Shown here piece after piece: positions 10,813 to 23,050 of a stretch of DNA of 64,000 nucleotides (positions are counted from its first letter, which is position 1; the number at the start of each line of letters is the position of its first letter). This DNA comes from Siphonodentalium dalli. Taxonomy: Eukaryota > Mollusca > Scaphopoda > Gadilida > Siphonodentaliidae. The notes under the pieces were generated by a model. The model ran no database searches. It was not told where the DNA came from and saw only the letters and a list, made by a program, of their open reading frames with translations. The position numbers and the translations under genes were made by a program. The stretch spans positions 181,632,556-181,696,555 of the forward strand of contig CP136067.1 in the NCBI GenBank assembly GCA_032622095.1. Reading direction: 5' to 3'.

Positions 10813-12623
10813 CATGCGGATTGCCTAACGTCTTTCCCAGAGTCACATTTTCGCTGCATGTGGACCTTCTAACTCATTTTTCAGCCTCACCGTTCTTTCA
10901 TCACAGTGGTATATTTACGTATTTAATGAGCGACATCCGTAATTCTTTGAGCGCTCGGTCTTAGAGAATTCCTACATCTTTCTGATTTGGTTTTAATTGT
11001 GAACGTTTCCTTCCATATGCGTGGTCTCTCATATATGCTTCGGGCCTCCAGTAATATTCAGTCATACTCAAGTTGAACCCGGTTCCCATGTGGTTGATGT
11101 TCCGTATTTTTCAAGATCATTCCAGAAGTTTTTGTTGCGACAACAGAGGCACATATATAACAAGGTAAGATACATGTAATGTTATACTATAGATCAAGCT
11201 TGAGGTCGTGAGTACATTCGCTACGCGCTCTGAAATAGAGCCCATATTTTAAAAGCTCTTATCGAAATTCTCGTAAAGATAAGATTTCGCCCCTTTTACA
11301 AATATCTTCACAGTTAGAAAAGGGCTTAATATCTCCTATTGAAATTACACCAGTAAACTGGACTTCTCTCTTTCTCTCTGAACTAATTAATAGATTGAAA
11401 GGTCAGTAATTCGTGAGTTAAAATAAGGTCACGCATTTTGAGCAATTTGTAAATAAAATCATCGAACTATCCATTCATGCAGTTGATTCCTTATTGCAAT
11501 ATATCACACTTATTTCAGTTTTAGTTCAAATATCGATTCCGTTCGTGGAATTAAAATCCACTGTATCTCAACAGAACAGAAAGTACCACGATGATATAAG
11601 CATGCAGGTTTGCTCATGCAATAACAGTATCTTTACCCAGAAAATAAAAAAAATACTTTTTGCAAGAACTAATTGTTCACTGTTCTAGTTCAAGTTTTTA
11701 CTATGTGCATTTTTATTTCGGGCAGATCTAGTTTTTAATGTCCACAGCTATATACTGTAAATGCTTGTAATGAATCGTCTCTACACCACCTTATATTATT
11801 AGTGATGCCATCCAGAGATTGGAAATCGTGGATGTCAAATCGTAAACTTGTATTTCAGTTTCCAGTCGAGTGTAGCATAATTGTGGTTAATCATTTGAAA
11901 CAGCTTAAACAATCGCCTATAACAAGTGTACACAATTGGGATAGCTGTACACACATATAAATCTAAGCATTTGGGCATCACGTTCTTATTGAATTGAATA
12001 GGCTTCTGCAGTGCCCCGATTTTGTTCGAATGATATGATTTCAATCCGGCCCACACTCAAATTTCAATTGTCTTACATATTAGATAAGGTTTTTCATCTC
12101 AAATTTATAATTCAACATTTGTCCACGGAGGACAGAGTTCATGTTGTGAATGTGTATGTGACTGCGTCGCTAGTTAAACTAATACGATGCTATGGTGATT
12201 GGCAACTCGGTGCAACTGTATAAGGACATTATTCTCGCGAAGAACTGTAATGATTGTGATGACAAAACACAAGTCGACAGATTCAAGATTGGAACGTCCT
12301 CACCCGATAGCATTTACCACACCATCATTCAACTCGTGGATTCAGTCCTTTTGTACAACACTTAAAACAAACGTTTAAATTGTACTGTGACCCTTCATAT
12401 GCAATCTAAGTTACACTAACACTAAAATATAAGAAAAATACATACAATGAACACAACATAATATATACACATCACGCACGCGCCACCATAACGATAACAC
12501 CACGCATCCTGACTTTCCAAAATGATCTTGCCCCCCCCCCCACTGAATGAAATACTGTTCTCTCTGTTTGGCAATAAACGTCAACGAATGGAGAATATTA
12601 CACACAGAACACTGGTCCCATGT
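10813..12623. other. non-coding stretch, no gene seen
   Basis: AT-rich DNA without a recognisable domain, repeat array or RNA gene. A run of 11 C lies near 12531. Short ORFs in all frames look random. Confidence 0.4.
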
Positions 12624-12966
12624 GTAACCCTTCTTATACTAAATGGATTCTCTCGTTCAGTTATAAAAGTATACATTGGAACGATCTATTATTCCAATCT
12701 GTTCTATTTAGGTCCAATATGAACCTATTTGCACGATAATATGTTGAGTATTCATTTGGAATGGTGTTCATGTAATAAAAGCAGACGACAGATAGAAACA
12801 AACAGATAATACAAGAGAAGAATGATTCAAATCCATATGTGGGAAATGTTCAGATAACAAGTTCAACAACGACATGTGGTCGTTTGTTGAACTTATTATC
12901 TGAACATTTCCTATAAGTGAAATACTCGTCAATGAGTATTTAGTATATATATATAGAATTGGTTCA
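12624..12966 (+). mobile_element. MITE, TTTAACCCTTTCTATAC family, copy 1
   Basis: Starts TAACCCTTCTTATACTAAAT and ends near TATTTAGTATATATATATAG. The inside holds CAGTTATAAAAGTATACATT and a palindrome GGGAAATGTTCAGATAA...TTATCTGAACATTTCC with a loop GACATGTGGTC. Relatives: 27014, 33403 and 41224, plus a fragment at 23650. Confidence 0.65.
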
Positions 12967-13354
12967 ACTCGGGTTTCTTGATATCAGAGGGCAGCAGTTA
13001 AATCCGAGTCTTTTTCTTCGAACAGCGCACTGAGCGGAGATAAGAATCCAGTCAACATAATATAGACTCATTTTAGATCACGTATATAAGTCCAATTTGG
13101 CATTATTTAGATATTTTGGCTCAGTGTATATGAAATTGTCATATTTTTGGCAATAGTGTGTAGTTAAACAATAAGAAAAAGTATGATTGTCCCAAATTAA
13201 AATTATAGGATTTATCCTTACTACACAAGTATTAGTAATTAGTATTATTCTTTAGTATTGATACTAAATTAAATTACATTTTATTGTCATTGGGCTTGAC
13301 ACCATTCAAGTCCGTCGATCGGCATGATTCTGACATGGGGAATATGAACTATTA

Positions 13355-13784
13355 GTGACCCACCATATCAAATCCAGTCGTAAGTCGGGATTTTTTTACC
13401 CTGTGCCAATGCATTCTCTTATATATGCGAGTCGACCATAGGTCGCCTCGCATATATAAGAGAATGCATTGGCCTAACAATTTTTTTAAATAAATGTTTC
13501 TTACAATTTTTAGGACATACAATAAAAAAAATCCATTACCCTCAGGGAGCCCCACACATATATAGAAGCATAGAGAAGAGTGTCGTCTGCTCATGTTTGT
13601 CTGGGGCTCTGTATGGGTGAAATTATAAAATTGTTACAGAATACAAGACAAAATTATTAAAATTGTAAAAAATTGTTAGGCCAATGCATTCTCTTATAAA
13701 TGGTCGACTCGCATATATAAGAGAATGCATTGGCACAGAGTAAAAAAATCCCGACTTACGACTGGATTTGATATGGCGGGTCAC
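13355..13784 (-). mobile_element. palindromic MITE, GTGACCCGCC family, copy B
   Basis: Complete copy of about 430 bp: GTGACCCACCATATCAAATC on the left and its complement GATATGGCGGGTCAC on the right. The centre is inverted relative to copies A and D. One of the two hairpins (13692-13733) has a shortened arm. It ends 337 bp before the Mox start codon, so it lies in or next to the Mox promoter or 5' UTR. Confidence 0.85.
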
Positions 13785-14121
13785 ATATGAACTTTTAAAA
13801 CTTTTAACTCAGGTATGTTTTTCGTTATTCCAGAAAAAAATCCGAAGATGATGATTCGCCCGTCCATCAGTGGATTATTTGATGTGTAGATTATATGGAA
13901 CCAATCAGAATGTGGAATATGTGAGATATTCTCGGGAGGAGGATTGTTCTCGCGAGGAACTCTCGTCTGCTAAGCGCGTGCGGGTGCGCTCGATTGGCGG
14001 ATCGGATTACTCTTCTCATTCATCAGGCCTGATAGAATACTTATCATACGCCACATTAAATCTTCATAAGTCATCACAAACGACTCACATTTTTTCGAGG
14101 ATTTTATTACATTAATCAAAT

Positions 14122-14569
14122 ATGGACCAACGAATGTATACACTTGGGACTTCGGCAATTCAACATTATTCAAGTTTTCCCGGGAATTATAAACTACCAC
14201 ATTCTTTTCAAGCCCAGCACCCGTATTCACCTGTATATGGGTCGTGTGCCAGTGGTCTGTCAAGTAGTTCCGTGGGATATGGACAGAAATCATCAGAGTG
14301 GAGCTATGGAAGTTCCCCTGGAAATTACGCCGCAAACGCAGCCTATGGTTCCAGCGTTAACGGCCAGTCGAACTTCCTTTCAACCCGAGACATTCAGGAC
14401 TACTTTAGTAGTGGAACCTCTAATCAGACGGCCATCAACCCGATGATGGGTTTGATGAAGTCATCGGGTTACGTTGATGTGTTTTCCGGTGGATGTGGGG
14501 CACTAAGCGACTGTTCGTTGAAATCCTCCGGCCAAGGAGTAGGCAACCAGTGTGATATCAAAGACAATG
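14122..14569 (+). CDS. Mox: Mox/MEOX-family homeobox protein, coding exon 1
   Basis: Exon 1 of a homeodomain transcription factor that in bilaterians acts mainly in mesoderm. It encodes residues 1-149 plus one base of codon 150. The region is low in complexity (Ser, Gly, Tyr, Asn), as is usual for a transactivation N-terminus, and has no hexapeptide motif. The start is supported by an in-frame TAA nine bases upstream of the ATG. The donor is AATG|GTGAGT. A phase-1 intron here joins GAT with the acceptor at 36733|36734, restoring an Asp codon. The ORF reads on to 14598 only because the intron is open for a few codons. No TATA box or transcription start is obvious upstream; a palindromic MITE occupies 13355-13784. 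The link to exon 2 is inferred from phase, strand and the splice consensus, not from a transcript. Confidence 0.8.
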
Positions 14570-14954
14570 GTGAGTGCGCATGTCTCGCTCGCAGTTGACA
14601 TGGATACGATTTTTTTTTGAGGATGCAGTTTTTTCAGGAGTGTGGTGCGTGCTAAAACGGCACGTACTCTTCAAGGCGCCGCAAGTAAAATCTAGTAATC
14701 CTCTTTTTTGACGCGGTATAGGGATACCAATAGGTCGACACTACGTGCAAAATATTATACACGGATTTTAAATAAGTTAAAACAAAAACCACAGTAATCA
14801 CTGCAGTAATCTTGTTTTTTTTGTCGTGGTGTAGGGACAACAATAGGTCGACAACTATATAGGTGCAAAATATTATAAAAGGATTATGTACGTATCGGAA
14901 AGTATATTATGTTATCTTGAGGTGATAAAAATTATATCCGCAAAATAAAACAGG

Positions 14955-15293
14955 TAATTTTGCTGAAGGGGTCACTCTCACCAAAAAAAGTGCTGAAGGG
15001 TACACAGGATTTGAAAATGTGCTGAAGGGTACACAGGGTTTGTGATCGCCACTAACATCGTTACTTAAACTGTGTTTCTGAAAGTCTGGTGCCCATTAGC
15101 AGTTTGTTTTCAGTTTATTTTAATGTTCATTGGAACGTAAACAATTATTCTCAAACAGAACTCATGGTAGATACGAAAACTAAACGTCATTTAGAACGAC
15201 ATTTCAAACCCTGCGTACCCTTCAGCACATTTTCAAATCCTGTGTACCCTTCAGCACTTTTTTTGGTGAGAATGACCCCTTCAGCGGTAATTT
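14955..15293. mobile_element. fold-back element in Mox intron 1
   Basis: Arms of about 85-90 bp (left about 14960-15045, right about 15205-15290) are near-perfect reverse complements. Both carry GCTGAAGGGTACACAGG twice and CTCTCACCAAAAAAAGTGC-type sequence. The loop is about 160 bp. Nothing is encoded. Confidence 0.8.
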
Positions 15294-15299
15294 TGGCAA

Positions 15300-16140
15300 A
15301 ATGTAACACTATATATATACACAGCATTCGTTCATTATTGTTTGTTTATAGGGTAAAAATCAGGAGGGGTGTGCATGTGGCAACTTTAAATAGCTATATA
15401 GTGCATTTCTTTCCTTTTAGTGGCGATAATTTATATCACTTCAAGTCTATCCGATATATTAGTAAGTAGTGCGTGTATTTGTCGATATAATTTGATCCCT
15501 ACAACGGCACAAAATCAGTAATTACTATATGTTTAAACTCAGGAATGAAGATTATATTCCGTGATAATTGTTGTCAAAAAAGTCCCGTTTCGGATAGAAA
15601 CGCGGGATAATTTAAGAGATCTGTGTGAGCATAGAATGTTTTCTAATGTCAGCAATGCATTAAGATGGAAAAACACATTTACACGCGTCCCTATATGGAG
15701 GGACACGGGGTTCCGAACGACTCTGTATCTTTAAAATATAATTAAAAAGTGCGAATGAAAATGAAATGTTAAAAGTAATTTAATGTTACAATATATACGC
15801 GGAGAGTTTTTATCATCCTATAGCCATTTGTTGGGAAAGAAAACAACGTAGCATATAATATCAGAGTTTTAATTTTTCACAAATGTTTGTTTTATAGCGT
15901 GCGCTTGTTGGTTTTGTTTTTTTGAATATTCGACTTTCTTTTACATCACACCATGACATCGTGACAGAAAGGAACCATCTGAAGAAAATATAAAATGTCA
16001 TGAATACATGTGTAGCGGATGATATATAAAACATGTCAAATTATAATCAATGCGATAAGTATTTATTGTGGCGATAGTCACATTCGATATAGTACTATTC
16101 GGAATTTCTTAGTTTCCATGCGTATATAAATGGCACAGTA
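15300..16140. other. non-coding intronic stretch
   Basis: AT-rich, with short ORFs only; no motif recognised. Confidence 0.4.
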
Positions 16141-16159
16141 ATTTATTGAAGAGTAAATA

Positions 16160-16690
16160 TATATATGAGATAATACTCTTCGTCACAACAAAGTTAAGAA
16201 GTAGATACGTATTCAGTTTCTTCTTAGAAATGCGACAAATATCTGATACCACAATTCAATGTCTTAATTCTAATTCGGAATTTATTAGTTTCCATGTGTA
16301 TGTACATGGCACAGTATTTTATAGAAGACGCATATGTGCCAAAGCCCGCTGAAAGGGAACCAAATATGAGATAATACTCTTCGTCACAACAAAATTAAGA
16401 ATTAGATACGCATTCAGTTTCTTCTTAGAATGCGACAAATATCTGGCACTCCAAGTCGTTGTCATTATATAGTATGTTATTGAAGGCGCCTATATGTAAA
16501 TTATCGCCCTAAGTAAACCATTCATACAGGAGATAATATTCTTAGTCTAAACCATTCATATATGAGATAATATATTCTTCGTCACAATAATGTTAAGCTA
16601 ATAATTTATGTTAATAAATACGCATTCAGTTTCTTGTTAGAAATGGGACATACATCTGGTACCCCAGTTCAATGTCTTATAATCCTGGAC
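16160..16690 (+). repeat. tandem repeat, about 200-bp unit, three copies
   Basis: GAGATAATACTCTTCGTCAC recurs at 16167 and 16368 and, as GAGATAATATATTCTTCG, at 16564. Each is followed by CAACAAARTTAAGA and ATTCAGTTTCTTCTTAGAA. The period is about 200 bp. Confidence 0.7.
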
Positions 16691-17560
16691 AATAATAAAT
16701 AAATAAATAAATACAAATAGTAATTCCCCGGGGACGGAACAAGGGAAGGATTTGAATGCAGGTATCCTTGCGAGAAAATATAATAAAATAAAAATACAAA
16801 CTGCAAACAAACCAAAAAAAGTTAAAAACAAAATAAAAAACAAAACAACTCAAGAGTGTCGATATTACGAAGTAAATTTTAACGCGTTTTTTGTTATATA
16901 TTTCGATTGTATAACTGCGATAAATACGTTAATGTTTGAGGCCACGCTTTTAATTGGTGTATCATACATGTGTGTCATTCAAGCTTGAAAGTAAGATGCC
17001 AATTAAATTCGAAAACTAAAAAAATTGTTATTGTTATATTTAATGTTCAGATCGAACCTATATGGTATAATATATCGCTTTTGTCATGTTCTGGTGATAA
17101 AAACAGCTCGATAGATATTATTAATGCTATGGAATCAATTGCATCCGAAAATCCGAAAAGCGCGGGAATTAAGAGTGTTTCGTGTTATTCCTTTCCTTGT
17201 TTTGTAAAAAATAAAAAGTGTTTGTATGTCTTGCGGAAAGTTGAAAGCGGTGATAATTTGGTATGACTTCGGTAAGTCTTTTTAGAGTATATACAATCCA
17301 TGATAGTATGATGTGTATTTGTCGACCTATATAGCCATCTTGATCACCGGAATTTGAAATAAGTGATACATTGTACTGTAAACAATTAGAGGCATGAAGA
17401 TTACGAGCCGCTTTAATAGTCGAGCCTAAATTAGTTTATGCATGTAATATTGATACCGATATTCAGTTGACTAAAGATCGTGGCTCAATAGTGCTTAAAA
17501 GTTAACACTTTAATCCTTCCATGACTGGAGCTTCTTGAAATTTTGCGAAAACCCTGTATA
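16691..17560. other. non-coding intronic stretch
   Basis: Includes a TAAATAAATAAATA run near 16698 and an A-rich tract near 16785-16850. No gene, RNA or clear repeat partner seen. Confidence 0.4.
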
Positions 17561-17563
17561 CAT

Positions 17564-17882
17564 ACCAATGCATTATCTTATATATGCGAGTCTCCCATAT
17601 GGAGCCTCGCATATATAAGAGAACATATGAAACTAACAATATTACATTGACATTACAAGCCAGTGCATCCTCTTATATATGCGAGGCTCTCTATAGAAGT
17701 GGGGGTTGCGGGGAAGACAGCCGGGGGTATAGCAGGAACACAGCCCGGTATAGGGCTATATGTTACCCCCAACAATATACATAATTACACTGTTATATGT
17801 TACTGCCATTGCATAAATCGTGTGTGTATTGTTAATAAATTACCCTATGCTATATATCATATATAAGAGAATGCATTGATAC
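17564..17882. mobile_element. degraded copy of the palindromic MITE hairpins
   Basis: Contains CCAATGCATTATCTTATATA (17566), its complement after a CTCCCATATGGAGC loop, a second half-hairpin at 17661 and a final AAGAGAATGCATTG at 17865. These are the hairpin arms of the GTGACCCGCC family without its outer termini. The middle holds an unrelated CCGGGGGTATAGCAGG segment. Confidence 0.6.
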
Positions 17883-17947
17883 ATAATTTTAATGCTGCAC
17901 CAGCATATGCTCCCGTCAAGAACGGGTTAAATTTCGTCTGAGGTTGT

Positions 17948-18330
17948 TTAACCCTTTACCCAACAGAAGGGCCCTGTGCCAATGCATTCTCTTATATATG
18001 CGAGTCGACCATAGGTCGCCTCGCATATATAAGAGAATGCATTGGCTTAACTCATTAAAAATTATAAAATTGTTAAAGAATGTAAGAAAAAATGGTAAAA
18101 AGTGTTAAAAAAAGATTTTTTTTAGGCCAATGCATTAGGCCTATGGTCGACTCGCATATATAAGAGAATGCATTGGCACAGGGCATAACTGTAGCTATCA
18201 CAATGTGGTCAAGGATCCGGTTCCAATGATATCCATATGTGTATGGTTATATTGAGACAGACCGAAGATATTTTAGGCTGTTGAAGCTTTATTTGGCCGG
18301 TTTTGGCCGGTTTGTTGGGTAAAGGGTTAA
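17948..18330. mobile_element. TTAACCCTTTACCCAAC-terminus MITE with the family-hairpin core
   Basis: Outer termini TTAACCCTTTACCCAACA and TTGTTGGGTAAAGGGTTAA are inverted repeats, consistent with a TTAA target. Inside, 17971-18184 is a copy (C) of the double-hairpin core bounded by CCCTGTGCCAATG and CATTGGCACAGGG. The second hairpin is shortened. Either one MITE inserted into another, or two families share a core. Confidence 0.65.
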
Positions 18331-19260
18331 GACACAGTGCTGATAAAGTTCTCGCTTTTGATTTAAACATATTTTATTGTATATAAATTATATATATTTA
18401 CATGGGGATTGGGACACAAGTTTTGTCAACTTTATGACGTCCATCGCCAGTTCTTGCTTTCAACTATACCATAACTGAACGCTCTTTGTTATTACCGTAT
18501 CAGGAAATGAGTAGAAACGAACGCTCTTTGTTGATTCCTGTTTGAAAATCAATGGGACCCGTGAAATCCGTTTGAGGCGATAAATTATATTACTTTATCT
18601 TTGAATAAAAATAGGTAGATATAAAATATGTACCCATATACGGACCATAAATGCACACGAAGGTTGCTTGGTGTGATGTAAATTATAACCAGTAAGAAAG
18701 CAACCGCTCCCGTGTTATCAGCATATAATAATAAAAAGCGTCCCTTTTTAGAATTTCCTGATACGACGAAATATTGAACTTGTCTAGCTTCTATGTGAAA
18801 ACTTAAGAACGTTTTTTTTATATAATAAATACAGCTTAAATATGCCCTGTCTAATTCGATAGCAAATTAGCCAATCTTGTGTAAGTTAAGTTTCAGCTTA
18901 TAACAGACAAAATAAAATGACACATTCTTGCAATCACCTTCAGTCATTGCTGAAATACACAAAATAATCCACCATTTACGTTGAAAACGAGTGAAAAATA
19001 TCATAATTAAAACGCTCTTTATAATCTACCGCTTCTGGCGATGGGAACATGGACGCTCTTTATAAGAGGCGGTCATTATATTTTTTGCTATATGATGACA
19101 AAATTCAAAACGTGTTAAAACTCCCTCTTTTAAAAGTCGATATCTGTCAACCAAAACCTCCTGCTAATCGGCTCATGTGTCCGATAAAATTATTTTCTGG
19201 TATAGAAGAGGAACAGCCGAACAGATGGTGGTTTTATGTTGTCAAATCGGGCGGGACATC
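18331..19260. other. non-coding intronic stretch with paired AACGCTCTTT motifs
   Basis: Two pairs of AACGCTCTTTRT lie at 18478/18520 and 19011/19052, spaced 42 and 41 bp, in otherwise AT-rich DNA. A small ORF at 19049-19375 runs into the next MITE and shows no domain. Confidence 0.5.
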
Positions 19261-19674
19261 TTTAAAAGGGGACTGTACCTTAAATCCGGCCATTTGTGGG
19301 ACCATCTCATTTTGTACTCAACAGAATATATATATGCAACAAATGAATGGATTTGAGCCATGGATTATGTACTAGTCTTATCATACTCAACAGCATATAT
19401 GGCTATGCAACAAATGAATGAATTTGAGCCATGCATGGTTTAGAGCAAAATACGCTCAATGAACGATGCAAACAACATGGTAATTATAATGAAAATGAAT
19501 TTATGACTGGAGTCATTATAATTAACATGTTTACATCGTTCACAGAGCATACGAGTGTATTTTTTGCACTAATCCATGGCTTAATTAAATTCATTCATTT
19601 GTTGCATATATTCTGTTGAGGATAAAAGGAGATGGTCCCATAAATGATCGGCTATACTGTACATACACCTTTAA
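19261..19674. mobile_element. MITE, TTTAAA(A)GGGG family, about 414 bp
   Basis: Starts TTTAAAAGGGGACTGTACC and ends GTACATACACCTTTAAA. The termini extend inward as an imperfect inverted repeat of about 85 bp containing GGGACCATCT and CAACAGAATATAT...GCAACAAATGAATG. The centre is a second palindrome around TTATGACTGGAGTCATTATA. Similar termini and centre occur at 38014-38673. Confidence 0.75.
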
Positions 19675-20919
19675 ATCAATGAAATAATCCTCTATCAGAC
19701 GAGTGAGTATTTTTCGCATGACATTTGGATAAAGTTGGTATAAAAGTATTCATATGCATAAGTTTATCCCGGCGATTGGAGTCTGAAACATGTGTCGCTT
19801 TAAACTAATCTCATCGTAAACGAATGGTCAAGGCGAGTTAAAAGTGACTACCATTTTAATATTGAATTGTGATGCATGTCATACAAACCGTTTCGAGGGA
19901 GCCCATTTCGCATTTCAATGCATATCTAAATCAACAACAAAGAGTATTTGTGAAATGTTTGTGATCTACTGTATATATTCTACTTATATATACATGGTCA
20001 CCTGTATTATATGTTGAAATATAGCTTTTCTCGTCAAAGCTTATTTTTTGGTATAGTGTGTATTATTGCTTAGTCGTAAATCAACAGGCATTAGTAAATT
20101 AATAAACACATATTAGCAACATGATGATGATGATGATTATGATGATGATGATTATGATGATGATTATGCTAATGTTGATTATGATGATCTTGGTGGTTGT
20201 GCATGGTGATATGTGTACTTATATACCCTGTTGAACCCCCGACATATGGTATTATCCACTGATTAACATAGAACCCGAGTGTAAGGACCGTCGACTAAAA
20301 TGTTTTAACATTTAGAACGCAAATTCGATCGTTTAATATTTAGTTTTCTTACTGATCCTTACTGCCACGGACGTATACATGTGCATTCATATTTGTAGAC
20401 TAGAAACTGTAATGAAAAAAAATCAGAAAGAAAGTACATGTATTTATATAAAATTGCTATGAATAATGCACTTGGAGGTATGAATAATTCAATTATATAC
20501 TCAGAAAAGCTCACTTCTATCACATTTAATAGAGGTGTGTCTGTTCCAACTGGGACTAACGATACCCCGCAGTTCAAATGGGCTACAAAAAAGGTAGCCA
20601 TATTAAAAGAAGATGTCTCTTTCGATCCTAAAATAAGAGTCAAATTATGTACATACGTACTTTGCGACAATATATATATATAGGCTGTTAAATACACAAA
20701 ATATCATTATACAGACTATATATTCAAGAAAATGAAAGTCAAGGAGGCCCTATTCGTGAATATTTAGTTATTTGGCAGCCATTTGCAGAACTATTTTCTA
20801 TCGTGTGAAGGACCAAAGACATAACTTAATATCAGAGCTGAAAATAGATCAGGGTTTTCCAGCAACGTTCAACTTCACAACGTCTTGTCCAATCAAAACT
20901 CGTTTCATATAAGAAAACG
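19675..20919. other. non-coding intronic stretch with a GAT microsatellite
   Basis: A (GAT)n/(GATTAT)n tract covers 20120-20175. The ORFs at 20359-20697 and 20438-20683 are complementary shadows of each other without any recognisable domain. Nothing else seen. Confidence 0.4.
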
Positions 20920-21055
20920 GTTATCGAATTGTTTCTGGGTTGACACGAGGAAATGTCATCCATTGGAAGTCAATATTCAACGCGGCCTACGACGTTGTTG
21001 AATATTGACATACTCGGTTCCACAATTCCTCGTGTCAACATCCAAACAATACGAT
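20920..21055. mobile_element. short fold-back element
   Basis: TTATCGAATTGTTTCTGG, TTGACACGAGGAA and TCAATATTCAACG on the left are mirrored on the right by CGTTGTTGAATATTGA, CCTCGTGTCAAC and CAAACAATACGATAA. About 60-bp imperfect arms with a very short loop. Confidence 0.7.
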
Positions 21056-22547
21056 AATTGTATAATGTTCACCATATATATACCGATATAGACCAAACAC
21101 ACTTTTTGTAAATATCTGTGCTCTGTTTATTCAACAATGACCAGGAATCGAAGGAGTACAAGCTTGCACAAAATTACGTATTTTGCTAAACATTTCGAAA
21201 ATGGATATGACTGTAGTATGGATGTCATAACGACAGGTACACAGGTTCCGATGCTGGCCAGATATATAGTGGAAAGTATAAAAAAAATATTGACCAATAA
21301 ATGAAGTAATACAAACTCGGACAAAATTACAGGGGTTCCAAATATTGTTTTTGAAAGTTGAAAAGGGGGACTAACTCCACTATCAAGTCACAGGGACCGA
21401 CCTCATCATCGCAGGTTCCCATGGTACTAAATATATATGTACATTAGATTAATTAATAACTGAAAAATAAAGGAATACAAAGTGTGATAAAGTTGCGTTC
21501 TGAGAAGGACAAGCTGATTCCAGTATATACCCCATTAACTTCGTAACGGGGGTATAATTATGTAACTCAAGTACTTTGGAACAGATGGAATCTGTATAAT
21601 GGTATTACGTACCTGTGTTGTTGGTACCACAAAATTAAACTTGAAAATCAACTGTTTTCAGTTTACCGTGTACAGAAGTGAGATAAACGCTCTTTATTTA
21701 TATACAGAATGAATAGACCAACACGAAACGCTATTTATATGACCTGAATATGTCTTTATGCCGACAGAGAGTATTTGGTATATTTATCAAACCTATTCTG
21801 ATCATTGGAGCTGGATTGGGATAAACAAAAACGAACATAATTCTACGCTTCAAATCAGAAGAAAGACGGACGATAAGGACTTTTAGTAAGAATAATAAGA
21901 TGGATAATCGGACACATGTTACCCACAGATAACTATTTGGTTATAAATCGTCAAAAACGACCAGAATCCTCAGTTGAAAAAATTCTATCTATAAAAAGTA
22001 AGTTATATAAGACGCACCTGGAAAAAAGTTAAATATGAAAAAAATAGACTCCCGTCAATCGAATCGATTCACAGAACAAACAAGACCAAATTGAATATTG
22101 TGGATAAAAAATACTATTGCTCTCAAGAGGCATCCAAACAATAAGCACTTACCAGGCTATACAATTCTGACATTGAAATTGGGGGGGGGGGGGGGGGTGT
22201 GGCATCATAAAAAGGCTCCATGCGATTTTACACCAAATTGGACAAATATTCCTAAATATTTTCCCGTTTCCAGGCGAATAAAACAAAACATATTCTAGAA
22301 ACACTCTTGAATAGTTGTAATAGATCAGAAACAATACACGCTCTTTATCGTAGGCGGCCTTTAGAATTGTTGGGCGAAGATGTGCGTCCGACAAAAATTC
22401 AAAACCTGATAAAGATATCCCTTGAAAGTCGATGTTTATTTGTTAATCAAATTTATTCGTTACTAATATATCGTTATATATTCTAGTAAATAACACTAAC
22501 TTGTAACAAATAAACTAGTATTATGGTGTCAAATGAGATGGAACGTC
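21056..22547. other. non-coding intronic stretch with a long poly-G
   Basis: Contains the paired motif AACGCTCTTTAT/AACGCTATTTAT (21686/21727) and a run of 17 G at 22181-22197. No gene recognised. Confidence 0.45.
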
Positions 22548-23050
22548 TTTAAAGGCACGTGCGGCCTTTGTTGTCGAAAATATTCATATTTGTTCCAATC
22601 ACCGTAAACAGAAAAACATTAAAACGCATACAGTTTCGTTCATATATACCATGACCATCGCGTAAACAGCATGTTATCATCAAGACCTACTATATTTTAC
22701 CTAAGCAAGAGTATGATTGTGTTACAGAAGACAGCAGAATGCTACTGGCTAATCACATACAAATGGCATAAACGCTCTTTATTAATTCCATATCAGGAAT
22801 TCACCAACAAAGAACGCTCTTTATGTTTACCATCATACTATAAACAAACACCAGGAAAGTAACTTTTTATGCTTTTGTTTACATAACAATGGTCAAACCT
22901 ATGTCAATACCATACAGTTTATGCGATATTTCTTATTTGTATACGGACAAAGTCTGTCTACATTTTGATGTTCTTTCTGTTTGTGGCGGTTTTTGACGGG
23001 TGGAAATATTTTCACAGGATACCCACCGCCAAGGCCAACCGTATCTTTAA
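22548..23050 (+). mobile_element. MITE, TTTAAAGGCACGTG...CCGTACCTTTAAA family, copy 1
   Basis: About 500 bp. Left end TTTAAAGGCACGTGCGGCC, right end GGCCAACCGTATCTTTAAA; the termini are imperfect inverted repeats on a TTTAAA target. The inside includes AACGCTCTTTAT twice (22771, 22813), TTGTATACGGACAAAGTCTG and GGCGGTTTTTGACGGGTGG. Near-identical copies are at 34503-35005 and, inverted, at 48814-49315. Confidence 0.85.

Noticed and set aside
14570-14598. Continuation of the exon 1 ORF to a stop at 14598
   Set aside because: GTGAGT at 14570 is a strong donor and the phase fits the acceptor before exon 2; the read-through product would lack a homeodomain.
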